Assembly: GCA_947630245.1 (NCBI GenBank)
Contig: CANRGR010000004.1
Coordinates: forward strand, 1 to 46,447
Origin: an uncultured Clostridia bacterium
GTDB lineage: Bacteria > Bacillota > Clostridia > Christensenellales > Borkfalkiaceae
Reading direction: 5' to 3'
DNA length: 46,447 nt
The position numbers and the translations under genes are program-made. Within the stretch, counting starts at the first letter, position 1, and each line of letters starts with the position of its first letter. Shown here piece by piece: positions 39,402-46,447 of the stretch. The notes below the pieces were generated by a model. That model saw nothing but the letters and a program-made list of their open reading frames with translations. It did not search any database and was not told the DNA's origin.

Positions 39402-40214
39402 ATGGCGGTCATTCAGAAGGGCGCAATTTCATTCGGGCTGGTATACATTCCCGTCACGCTGTATACGGCGACGCAGGACGGCGATATCACGTTCAACCAA
39501 CTTCACAAGGCGGATAAGTCCCGCATCCGCTACAAGAAGGTCTGCGCGCACTGCGGCAAGGAAGTCGAGGCGAAGGACATCGTCCGCGGCTACCAATACG
39601 CCCGCGATCGCTATGTCGTGATCACGGACGAGGAGATCGAAAAGATCAAGACGGAGAAGGACAAGACGATCACGATCCTCTCCTTCGTCAGGCTCGACGA
39701 GATCAGTCCCGTCTACTACGATAGGGCGTACTACGTCGTGCCGCAGAAGGGGGGAGGGAAGGCGCTTGAACTTCTGCGCCGCGCCATGCTCGAAACGCAG
39801 CGCGCCGCGCTCGGCAAGACGGTGTTTGGCAATTCCGGGAAGATGCTCGTCATCCTGCCCCGCGAGGACGGAATGCTGATCCAGACCCTCCTGTACGGCG
39901 AGGACATCAAGGAGATTCCCGTCGAGTATGAGAGACCGGACGTCACCGCCGCCGAGCTCGACATGGCGGAACAGCTCATCCGCGGCATGGAGAAGCCGTT
40001 CACGCCCGAGAAGTATAAAGACGAATTCCGCGAGAAACTGCGGGCGCTCATCGCCGACAAGATCGCGGGGAAGGAGATCGTAACGCCGAAGGAGGAGAAG
40101 CCGGGGACGGTCATCGACCTCATGGAAGCGTTGAAGGCGAGCGTCAAAAACGCGGGCAAGAAGCCGCAGGCAAAGTCCGTGCGGAGCCGTGCCAAAGCAA
40201 GAAAGGAAGCCTGA
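39402..40214 (+). CDS. ku: Ku-family DNA end-binding protein
   Basis: MAVIQKGAISFGLVYIPVTLYTATQDGDITFNQLHKADKSRIRYKKVCAHCGKEV; divergent from ligD. Confidence 0.96.
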   Translation: MAVIQKGAISFGLVYIPVTLYTATQDGDITFNQLHKADKSRIRYKKVCAHCGKEVEAKDIVRGYQYARDRYVVITDEEIEKIKTEKDKTITILSFVRLDEISPVYYDRAYYVVPQKGGGKALELLRRAMLETQRAALGKTVFGNSGKMLVILPREDGMLIQTLLYGEDIKEIPVEYERPDVTAAELDMAEQLIRGMEKPFTPEKYKDEFREKLRALIADKIAGKEIVTPKEEKPGTVIDLMEALKASVKNAGKKPQAKSVRSRAKARKEA

Positions 40215-40375
40215 GTCCGACCGCGGCGCCGCCGCGGATTTTTTTGCCTTGCGGGAATACGCCCGTTTCGTCGTACCCGCCGAGGATTGTCCGTGAAAAT
40301 TTTGCCGAAAATGGGGTCAAGCCCTTTTCTTTTTTGTCGGATTATGGTATAATGAGGAAAAAGGAGGGGATTTTT

Positions 40376-40675
40376 GTGGAAATCGTCAAAACACGGGACG
40401 GAACCGCCGTCATGCTTTCCCTGAACGGATGGCTGGATACGCTGTCCGCGCCCGAATTCGAAGCCGCGCTCAAAGCGCTCGACGCGGACGTCACCGATCT
40501 CGTGCTCGACTTCGAGGGGCTCGGGTATATCTCTTCCTCGGGGCTGAGACAGATTGTGCTCGCCCAGAGAATGATGTCCGTCCGCGGCAGTCTCACAATC
40601 ATCGGCGTCTCGGAAGAGATCGCGGATGTCCTCCGCATGGCGGGATTAAGCGAAAGGTTGAATATCATATCATGA
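40376..40675 (+). CDS. STAS-domain anti-sigma factor antagonist (GTG start)
   Basis: VSLNGWLDTLSAPEFEAALKAL, LDFEGLGYISSSGLRQIVLAQRMM; SD AAGGAGGGG before GTG; the upstream ATG overlaps the -10 TATAAT (40348-40353). Confidence 0.88.
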   Translation: MEIVKTRDGTAVMLSLNGWLDTLSAPEFEAALKALDADVTDLVLDFEGLGYISSSGLRQIVLAQRMMSVRGSLTIIGVSEEIADVLRMAGLSERLNIIS

Positions 40676-42222
40676 AAAAATTTACGAAAAATCCGCGTTC
40701 ATTCCGCACGGTCATGGTTCTCACGCTGTTGGGACTGATCTTCGGCGCATTTGTCTATGGGCTCATCCGCTATTTCGTCCTCGCGTCCGAAACGGATTCC
40801 GGCGTCTTTCAGCAGGAAGTTCTCTCCGTCGTGTTGTGGGAAGTTCTGCCCGCGGTCATTCTGCTGTGCGTCTTTTTTGTCATCTTCTGCATTGTGCTGA
40901 ATTATAAGGTCCGCATTCCCGTGAAGGAGTTCTCGGCGGAGATCGAACACTTCGCCGAAAAGACGAAGAGCGGACGCGCGCAGGCGGTCATTTCGGTCGG
41001 GAAGGAGCTCTCCGGTCTCCCGCCCGCTCTCTCGAAACTCTCTCTCGACGTCAGAATCCTGATCGAGGAGAACAGGCGGAAGGCTTCGGCGGAGACGGAC
41101 GCCGTAGTGCGTTCCGAGATCGCGCGCGCGATCTACGACCGCTCGATTCCCGAACGGATTGCGCTGGGCGGGCTCGATTTCGGCGTCTGCGCACGGCTCC
41201 GCGCGGCGAAAAATTTCGGCGGCGACTTCTGCGACGCCTTTGCAATGGACCGCAACCGCGTCTGTATCGCGATCGGCGACGTTTGGGGGAAGGGAGTTCC
41301 CGCCGCGCTGTTCGCACAGGCGCTCAAAGCCGCGCTCCGCGAGCGCGTCTTTACCTGTCCCACGCTCTCCGACGCGGTGAACGGGATCAACGAACTGCTC
41401 TGCAAAGACAACCCCGACGTCTGCGCCGCAACTCTCTTCGTGGGCGTATTCCATCCGCTCACAGGGGAGCTGAGATATGTCAACGCGGGACATCTCCCGC
41501 CCGTCGTGGACGGGGAAACTCCCGGGTTCTTGCAGATGAAACCGGGCGTCGTTTTGGGCGTCTATCCGGACGCGAAACTCGAAGAGGGGTATGTCGTTCT
41601 GCAACCCGGGCAGGGACTTGTGCTCTATACGGGCGGCGTCACCGAGGCGCGGAATGCAAAGGGGACGTTCTACGATTACGATCGTCTGCTGCGGACCGAG
41701 CGCGCGCTCTTCGACTGCGCTCTCGGCGCGGAATACATCGCGGACGGTCTGCTCGATTCCGTCACGCAGTTCGCGGAGGGAGCGGAACAGACGGACGACA
41801 TGGCGGTGCTCGTCTTGTACTACCCGAACGGAATCCAGAAGATGCTGCGCCCTGAAATGTCCGAATTGGAGACGATGCGCGATCTGCTGTTCGGATGGAT
41901 GAAGGACGATCCCCGGAAGAATAAGATTTATCTTGCCTGCGAGGAGATCTTTACAAACATTGTCCGCCACTCGGGGGCGTCTATGGTGCAGATGAATTGC
42001 CAACGGGAGGGCGCGAATCTCGTTCTGCGCTTTACGGACGACGGCGAGCCCTTCAATCCGCTCTCCGTCAAGTCGGAGGATCGGGACCTCAACGAATACG
42101 GCGAAGGGGGAATGGGAATGGCGATCATCCGCCAGATCGCGGGAGAGATCTTCTACCGCACAAAGGGGAATCACAACGTTCTCACCATCCGCTTCCCGGC
42201 ATTGCAGGGGCTCAAAGGATAA
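40672..42222 (+). CDS. Membrane SpoIIE/PP2C phosphatase fused to an RsbW-like HATPase domain
   Basis: Two N-terminal TMs; GDVWGKGVPAALFAQALKAALRE PP2C motif; C-terminal CEEIFTNIVRHSG (N-box), FTDDGEPFNP, YGEGGMGMAIIRQIA; ATGA overlap with the STAS gene. Confidence 0.88.
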   Translation: MKKFTKNPRSFRTVMVLTLLGLIFGAFVYGLIRYFVLASETDSGVFQQEVLSVVLWEVLPAVILLCVFFVIFCIVLNYKVRIPVKEFSAEIEHFAEKTKSGRAQAVISVGKELSGLPPALSKLSLDVRILIEENRRKASAETDAVVRSEIARAIYDRSIPERIALGGLDFGVCARLRAAKNFGGDFCDAFAMDRNRVCIAIGDVWGKGVPAALFAQALKAALRERVFTCPTLSDAVNGINELLCKDNPDVCAATLFVGVFHPLTGELRYVNAGHLPPVVDGETPGFLQMKPGVVLGVYPDAKLEEGYVVLQPGQGLVLYTGGVTEARNAKGTFYDYDRLLRTERALFDCALGAEYIADGLLDSVTQFAEGAEQTDDMAVLVLYYPNGIQKMLRPEMSELETMRDLLFGWMKDDPRKNKIYLACEEIFTNIVRHSGASMVQMNCQREGANLVLRFTDDGEPFNPLSVKSEDRDLNEYGEGGMGMAIIRQIAGEIFYRTKGNHNVLTIRFPALQGLKG

Positions 42223-42258
42223 TGGAAAAATTTTCTTTCGAAAATCGGGCGCACACAG

Positions 42259-42287
42259 TTGCTTTTTGCCGTACGGTTTGATATAAT
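42259..42287 (+). promoter_or_regulatory. Sigma-A type promoter for a non-coding transcript
   Basis: TTGCTT-17-TATAAT; no convincing ORF downstream. Confidence 0.6.
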
Positions 42288-42292
42288 AAAAC

Positions 42293-42445
42293 GGACACCT
42301 GCGGTGTACGGAGCTCGGAGAATGCGTAATCCACAGAGTTATTTCGGGAGAGCGCGTCGGACGCGATAGGCAAGGTCTGCTTCGGCGGAAAGACCGATGC
42401 GCGTCCGCGTGCCACCCACCTGCGAAGAGCGGGTTAACCTTTTCC
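42293..42445 (+). ncRNA. ssrS: Candidate 6S RNA
   Basis: Promoter-led, structured, non-coding: apical stem CGGACGCG...CGCGTCCG with inner GGTCT/AGACC, closing stem ACCTGC/GCGGGT and GGTG/CACC, long asymmetric bubble. Similarity to clostridial 6S is from memory only. Confidence 0.5.
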
Positions 42446-42527
42446 GATATGCGGCACAGGCGGATGTCTTTTCTTTTCGGAGAAATCGGAAAAACAAAAT
42501 TTTTTTGCTTCCGATACGCAAAAACGA

Positions 42528-42556
42528 TTGCAAGAAGATCGCGATTATGGTATAAT
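42528..42556 (+). promoter_or_regulatory. Sigma-A type promoter for the tRNA-Glu locus
   Basis: TTGCAA-17-TATAAT. Confidence 0.7.
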
Positions 42557-42580
42557 CACTTCGCAAACAGAAAAACGAAG

Positions 42581-42669
42581 GCACGAGCGGGCGTAGCCCG
42601 CGAAGTATTCCCAGCGAGGGAATCGAAGAAAAGAAGAAACGGCCTTGTGGTCAAGCGGTTAAGACGGCG
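42581..42669 (+). repeat. 89-bp direct repeat copy 1 (double-hairpin leader plus tRNA-Glu 5' half)
   Basis: Same sequence, two mismatches, at 42730-42818. Confidence 0.9.
42641..42669 (+). pseudogene. Truncated tRNA-Glu (5' half only)
   Basis: GGCCTTGTGGTCAAGCGGTTAAGACGGCG identical to the start of the intact tRNA; downstream sequence cannot rebuild the acceptor stem. Confidence 0.8.
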
Positions 42670-42729
42670 AGTTTTAACGGGGGGAATCACGGGGGCGTCC
42701 CGCCCGAAGATTTTTAACAACGAAGGGCG

Positions 42730-42818
42730 GCACGAGCGGGCGTAGCCTGCGAAGTATTCCCGGCGAGGGAATCGAAGAAAAGAAGAAACGGCCTTGTGGT
42801 CAAGCGGTTAAGACGGCG
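42730..42818 (+). repeat. 89-bp direct repeat copy 2
   Basis: See copy 1. Confidence 0.9.
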
Positions 42819-42864
42819 CCCTCTCACGGCGCAATCCCGGGTTCGATTCCCGGCAAGGTCACCA
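42790..42864 (+). tRNA. tRNA-Glu (anticodon CTC), CCA encoded
   Basis: Full cloverleaf: GGCCTTG/CAAGGTC acceptor, anticodon arm GCGCC-CTCTCAC-GGCGC, T-arm CCGGGTTCGATTCCCGG, CCA end. Confidence 0.93.
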
Positions 42865-42946
42865 CATGGGGAGTAAACGAACACACGCGCATCTTTGTAT
42901 GCTCGACGATGTTCGTTGCTCTCATTGCGATCCAAGATCGCAAAAC

Positions 42947-42990
42947 AAAAAGTCCGTCATGAACCGATAATCGGTCATGACGGACTTTTT
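42947..42990. terminator. Long bidirectional terminator between tRNA-Glu and hicB
   Basis: AAAAAGTCCGTCATG ... CATGACGGACTTTTT (15-bp perfect arms) with inner ACCGATAATCGGT. Confidence 0.8.
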
Positions 42991-43000
42991 CAATTCAACT

Positions 43001-43432
43001 TTAAGGTTTCTTGATCGTCGTATTCGCAGTTTTCTCCACATATTCGATAATGGCTGCCTCCAAAAGACGGGAAAGGTTGACATCGTAATCTTCCGCAACG
43101 GATTTCAGCCACGCAGGAAGGGTGACATTCGTTTTAACCCGGCGGTTGTTCAGCTCGCTTCTTACAAGCTCGGGATAGACCGTCACCATTGAAACGAGAA
43201 ACCCGGGAGCCGTCTCGGGATCGACTTCGGGCTTTGCGGACGGAGCCGGGATCTCTTCTCCGTCTTGCTCCATTCCGTAAAGATGAAGTCCCAGCGCTTC
43301 CGCCGCCTGTTTTTGCGCTTCCTCAAAAGTTGTACCGAAACTGACGCAGCCCGGAAGATCGGGGAAATAGACCCCGTAACCTTCCGCGCTCGGTTCAAAA
43401 ACTGCCATATAAGATACCGTGTGCATATTCAT
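43001..43432 (-). CDS. hicB: HicB-type antitoxin
   Basis: YMAVFEPSAEGYGVYFPDLPGCVSFGTTFEEAQKQAAEALGLHL; C-terminal RHH-like segment. Confidence 0.9.
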   Translation of the reverse strand: MNMHTVSYMAVFEPSAEGYGVYFPDLPGCVSFGTTFEEAQKQAAEALGLHLYGMEQDGEEIPAPSAKPEVDPETAPGFLVSMVTVYPELVRSELNNRRVKTNVTLPAWLKSVAEDYDVNLSRLLEAAIIEYVEKTANTTIKKP

Positions 43433-43461
43433 TCCTCCTTGTTATTTTATGTAGCGGGGCT

Positions 43462-43650
43462 TTATTTTTTCAGCCCCGCTTGCTTCCAAATACTGTTGAG
43501 CGTTCCCGGCGGCATGTCTCCCGAATGAGAGGGAACCGTCACCTTCCCGCGTTTGGTCGGATGTTCGAGTTGGATATGTCCGCCCTTCGTATGTCCGTTT
43601 TCAACCCAACCATCTTCATGCAGGATTTTAAGTATCTCTTTTACTTTCAT
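43462..43650 (-). CDS. hicA: HicA-type mRNA interferase toxin
   Basis: MKVKEILKILHEDGWVENGHTKGGHIQLEHPTKRGKVTVPSHSGDMPPGTLNSIWKQAGLKK. Confidence 0.9.
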   Translation of the reverse strand: MKVKEILKILHEDGWVENGHTKGGHIQLEHPTKRGKVTVPSHSGDMPPGTLNSIWKQAGLKK

Positions 43651-43667
43651 CTCACACCTCATTTACA

Positions 43668-43701
43668 AGTATATTATACTCCTATTTTATACTCCTGTCA
43701 A
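43668..43701 (-). promoter_or_regulatory. hicAB promoter with palindromic operator candidate
   Basis: Minus strand TTGACA-17-TATAAT; -10 lies in the perfect palindrome AGTATA-A-TATACT; direct repeats AGGAGTATAA in the spacer. Confidence 0.7.
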
Positions 43702-43746
43702 GCATTTTTGCAACATTTTTCGGGAAAAATATAAAATTTTTTACAT

Positions 43747-43778
43747 GAAAAAAGGCGGCTAATTCAGCCGCCTTGAAT
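43747..43778 (-). terminator. Terminator of the phage late gene cluster
   Basis: AAGGCGGCT-gaatt-AGCCGCCTTTTTT on the minus strand. Confidence 0.7.
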
Positions 43779-43793
43779 GTTTTCTTTGCCATT

Positions 43794-44210
43794 TTATTTT
43801 TCCTCTTCCTCTGCGAGAACGGGATCTCTCGCATTCTTTGTCTCTTTTTTGATCTTCTCATCTAATGCTTGCGATCCGATGTTTGAAGAAGATTTCGTCG
43901 TCACGATCTCTTTCAGCTTCAAGAGCACTTTCCCCGCATAATATGTAAAGCCTATGAATAGAACGCCGTAGAGCCCCGTGGCGAGATCGACCGTTTTTCC
44001 GTTCATTTCGACGACCACGAGGTCGGGGTTGAGCCAGCCCGCGATATAGACCGCGACGAACGCGCCAATCACGATGCCGCCCTTGATGATACCGTTGACG
44101 AATGTCCTTGTGTCCCATTCGCGCGCCATCGCCGCACGGATAGAGCCGAGCGCGATATTTGCCACGATCAAGAGCAAGAGCCCGCCGCCCAACTTCAAGA
44201 GTGCAATCAT
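43794..44210 (-). CDS. Phage holin-like membrane protein
   Basis: MIALLKLGGGLLLLIVANIALGSIRAA..., several TM segments, charged C-terminus; in a phage late cluster. Confidence 0.6.
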   Translation of the reverse strand: MIALLKLGGGLLLLIVANIALGSIRAAMAREWDTRTFVNGIIKGGIVIGAFVAVYIAGWLNPDLVVVEMNGKTVDLATGLYGVLFIGFTYYAGKVLLKLKEIVTTKSSSNIGSQALDEKIKKETKNARDPVLAEEEEK

Positions 44211-44551
44211 TTTTTCACCTCTTTTGCCTTGTCCGCCTTCGGGCCGACGGGGAGCTCCATGATCTCATCATAGAGCGAGGTGATGACGCCGTTCCCGCCG
44301 AGCGCGTGATATGCCTCATAGCTTCTGCGCGCTGCCTCCTTGGCATAGATCGGGCAAAAGCCGCGATCGGTGTACTTGTCGTGATACTCGATGAGCTGAC
44401 TGCGCAATAGGCTCTCCACGCCGTCTTGGAGCGCTTTTTCACGCTTCCGCACCCCTTTCAGCCGCGCCGTAACAAAGGTGAGAATCCCGCCGAGGAAGAA
44501 GGAAACGCAGCAGGAAACGATCGCAGTGATGACTGTCGCCGTAAGGTTCAT
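44207..44551 (-). CDS. Phage small membrane protein (possible holin/spanin-like accessory)
   Basis: Single N-terminal TM (MNLTATVITAIVSCCVSFFLGGILTFVTARL), ATGA overlap with neighbours. Confidence 0.5.
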   Translation of the reverse strand: MNLTATVITAIVSCCVSFFLGGILTFVTARLKGVRKREKALQDGVESLLRSQLIEYHDKYTDRGFCPIYAKEAARRSYEAYHALGGNGVITSLYDEIMELPVGPKADKAKEVKK

Positions 44552-45177
44552 ATACCATGCCTCCTTTGGAGCTTGTCGAGCTCCGTGAGATAATTTTCGG
44601 GGAAATGCGATCTTATGGGCCCGTACTTCGCGCCGTCCCCGATCTTCCGCATCGTCCCGGCATGACGGAAGCCGAACAGGCGCGGGGGAAGGTGCGTTAC
44701 GAGGTCGCGGCAGTTCCTGATGACGGTGAACCGTGCGAACCGTGCGAGAACGCGCTTATTCGGTTTCCACCATACGACGCGCGGGCAGCCGAAGCCGTAG
44801 CCGTCGATGAAGGGCGCGATGTCGGGGCGGTGAAATACCGCGTATTCTTGGCACAGAAGGGCAAGCGCGGCGCCGTGGGAATATCCCGCGATCACGACTT
44901 TTCTCACGCTCTTGTCGGCGATCATGGGCGCTATATAGGGCTCTATCGTCTTGAATACCCGCAGGAAGCCGCGATGGACGAACCATACGTCCGCCATTTC
45001 ATGGTATGGCTTCGCGGGGAAGTCGAAGTTGTTCATCCAGTCCTCTTTCCCGTCGGAGCCTTGGAAGAGCAGCGTGAGGGTCTCCCCGCTGCGTTCCGCA
45101 TAATAGGACGCTGCGTTCTCCTCGAGCTGGATATACGGGGCACCGAGGACTTTTTCAAAGATCTCCTTGAGCGTCAT
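44548..45177 (-). CDS. Phage-encoded class 3 lipase-like alpha/beta hydrolase
   Basis: LLFQGSDGKEDWMNNFDF, HRGFLRVFKTI, VVIAGYSHGAALALL (GxSxG), YGFGCPRV, DLVTHLPPRLFGFRHAG. GTG at 45189 is an alternative start. Confidence 0.8.
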   Translation of the reverse strand: MTLKEIFEKVLGAPYIQLEENAASYYAERSGETLTLLFQGSDGKEDWMNNFDFPAKPYHEMADVWFVHRGFLRVFKTIEPYIAPMIADKSVRKVVIAGYSHGAALALLCQEYAVFHRPDIAPFIDGYGFGCPRVVWWKPNKRVLARFARFTVIRNCRDLVTHLPPRLFGFRHAGTMRKIGDGAKYGPIRSHFPENYLTELDKLQRRHGI

Positions 45178-45182
45178 CGGTC

Positions 45183-45836
45183 TTACCACCCTTCTTCTTC
45201 GCCCTCGACGTATTTATGCCAGCCGAATACGCCGGGCTCCCAGACGTTGTTTGCATAGTCGGAGACCCACTTCTCATCCTTGTGCGTCACTTTCGCATGA
45301 TAGCCCCAAGCGTCCTCGGCGCAGATCGGCTGCCGCCAAACCTGCCACTCGTCGGAGGGATCGCCGATTTTCGTCCAAAGGGCGGGCACAGCTGGCGGCT
45401 CCCAGCCCGTTTGAGAGGTGTGCTTCTGGATGCATCGATAGAGACCGCCTTCGTATTTCCGGATATTGCCGATTTCATAAGAGCAGTTCTCCTTCCAATC
45501 CAAAAAGACATCCGCATTTTCCATCGCCGCCGCCGCATCGATCTTGCCTTCCTCGACCGCCGCGACGAAAACCATGTCGGAAAGTTTTTTGCTTGCCTTG
45601 CTTCTTTCCTCTTGGCGTTCAAATTCCTGCGCCGTCGATGACTCAACGACAACCACCGTCTCTGCGCCCTCGATCTCCGTCTTCCCGATAAGATTGTAAA
45701 CGATCCCTTTGTGTGCGAGCCCGATTGCGTCTTCTCTTTTGGCTTGCGTATATGCTCCGGACGCTCCACGGCGGATGTAACGCGGTTCATCTGTCAAACC
45801 GAGGTCAAGCCCGCTTGTCGTAATGATTCGATACAT
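45183..45836 (-). CDS. Phage tail/host-recognition protein with carbohydrate-binding-like modules
   Basis: YEGGLYRCIQKHTSQTGWEPPAVPALWTKI and YHAKVTHKDEKWVSDYANNVWEPGVFGWHKY resemble CBM5/12-type modules. Confidence 0.65.
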   Translation of the reverse strand: MYRIITTSGLDLGLTDEPRYIRRGASGAYTQAKREDAIGLAHKGIVYNLIGKTEIEGAETVVVVESSTAQEFERQEERSKASKKLSDMVFVAAVEEGKIDAAAAMENADVFLDWKENCSYEIGNIRKYEGGLYRCIQKHTSQTGWEPPAVPALWTKIGDPSDEWQVWRQPICAEDAWGYHAKVTHKDEKWVSDYANNVWEPGVFGWHKYVEGEEEGW

Positions 45837-46305
45837 TTTTTTCCTCCAAAATGATATTCAGGATATATTCGAGGTCGCTTATTGCGGCATTGTAAAAGTC
45901 ATGATTCCATGTCCAATGATCAGCAAATTCGACGCGCTTGAATTTCCGCAGCCGCAGATCGCCCCAGATCCGTTCCCACGCCCTCTGCAGAAAAGCTCTG
46001 TTTTCCGCAATGGCGTTTATCTGCCGTTGGGACATGACTGTCCACTGGGGCGGAACTTTCGCGGGATAGGATAGCGGTCGCAGCAATTTCAAAATCTCTT
46101 GCGTGAGCTTTCCGCGGCGCAATCCGTTTCCGTCGTCGTTCCGCGCGAAGTATTGATAACAGTTCTCGCTCCGCTCTGTCATCAACCGTGACCCGTTGTA
46201 ATAAAGAATCCCATTTGAAGATTCGCATTCGGATCCAAATGGGATGTTGATATGTTTTTTATTCAGAGTGACCCCACGGAATCTTCGGTGGGCTATATAC
46301 TGCAT
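45805..46305 (-). CDS. Phage protein of unknown function
   Basis: ORF overlapping its neighbours in the same late operon; SD CAAGGAGG before the ATG. Confidence 0.6.
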   Translation of the reverse strand: MQYIAHRRFRGVTLNKKHINIPFGSECESSNGILYYNGSRLMTERSENCYQYFARNDDGNGLRRGKLTQEILKLLRPLSYPAKVPPQWTVMSQRQINAIAENRAFLQRAWERIWGDLRLRKFKRVEFADHWTWNHDFYNAAISDLEYILNIILEEKNVSNHYDKRA

Positions 46306-46445
46306 TCGATTGCCTCCTTGAAATTTTTTATATCCTCAAAAGAGAAGCCGAATAGGGCGAAAATCAGCCTTTTCAACTTCAAAACGCGACCGTGGTCGTG
46401 GTACCGCCCAAAATAGCCGAATGAGCATTGCGTCGCTTGGTAGAC
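46293..46445 (-). CDS. Partial phage protein C-terminus (runs off window)
   Basis: VYQATQCSFGYFGRYHDHGRVLKLKRLIFALFGFSFEDIKNFKEAIECSI* read on the minus strand; ends inside the next ORF start. Confidence 0.5.
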   Translation of the reverse strand, partial: VYQATQCSFGYFGRYHDHGRVLKLKRLIFALFGFSFEDIKNFKEAIECSI

Positions 46446-46447
46446 GT

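Noticed and set aside
40352-40375. ATG at 40352 as start of the STAS gene
   Set aside because: It overlaps the promoter -10 box TATAAT (40348-40353); GTG at 40376 with AAGGAGGGG is the better start.

Overview
This window looks like a chromosomal segment of a GC-rich Firmicutes/Clostridia-type bacterium; the taxon is inferred from gene order and family resemblance only. From left to right it contains: a repeat-rich intergenic region; rpmG-secE-nusG-rplK-rplA, an L10-leader-like element, then rplJ-rplL with no rpoBC following; a cyclophilin-like lipoprotein; ruvX fused in frame to a DUF1292-like domain; pdxST; queH; a block of minus-strand genes including argH and a YggS-like gene; ruvC-ruvA-ruvB-queA; a structured repeat; tgt-yajC; the SCIFF ranthipeptide scfA/scfB pair; secD-secF-recJ-relA-MBL-hemZ; a very large (~1978 aa) surface subtilase; a ligD/ku NHEJ pair; a STAS plus SpoIIE-phosphatase/HATPase partner-switching pair; a possible 6S RNA; tRNA-Glu with an upstream truncated copy; and the end of a prophage (hicAB, holin-like proteins, lipase, tail-end proteins) running off the window. 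The strongest candidates for undescribed biology are: (1) the subtilase with BspA-type LRRs, five ~127-aa helical repeats carrying a G-x-W-x-h-E-[DE] signature, and a C-terminal membrane anchor; (2) a SecD/SecF pair that appears to lack both conserved TM4 aspartates; (3) apparently leaderless ruvX and ruvC promoters with identical geometry; (4) a queA-tgt intergenic repeat whose hairpin shows compensatory changes; (5) a duplicated double-hairpin leader in front of tRNA-Glu and a 5' tRNA half. All calls come from reading the sequence and supplied translations; no database search was run.
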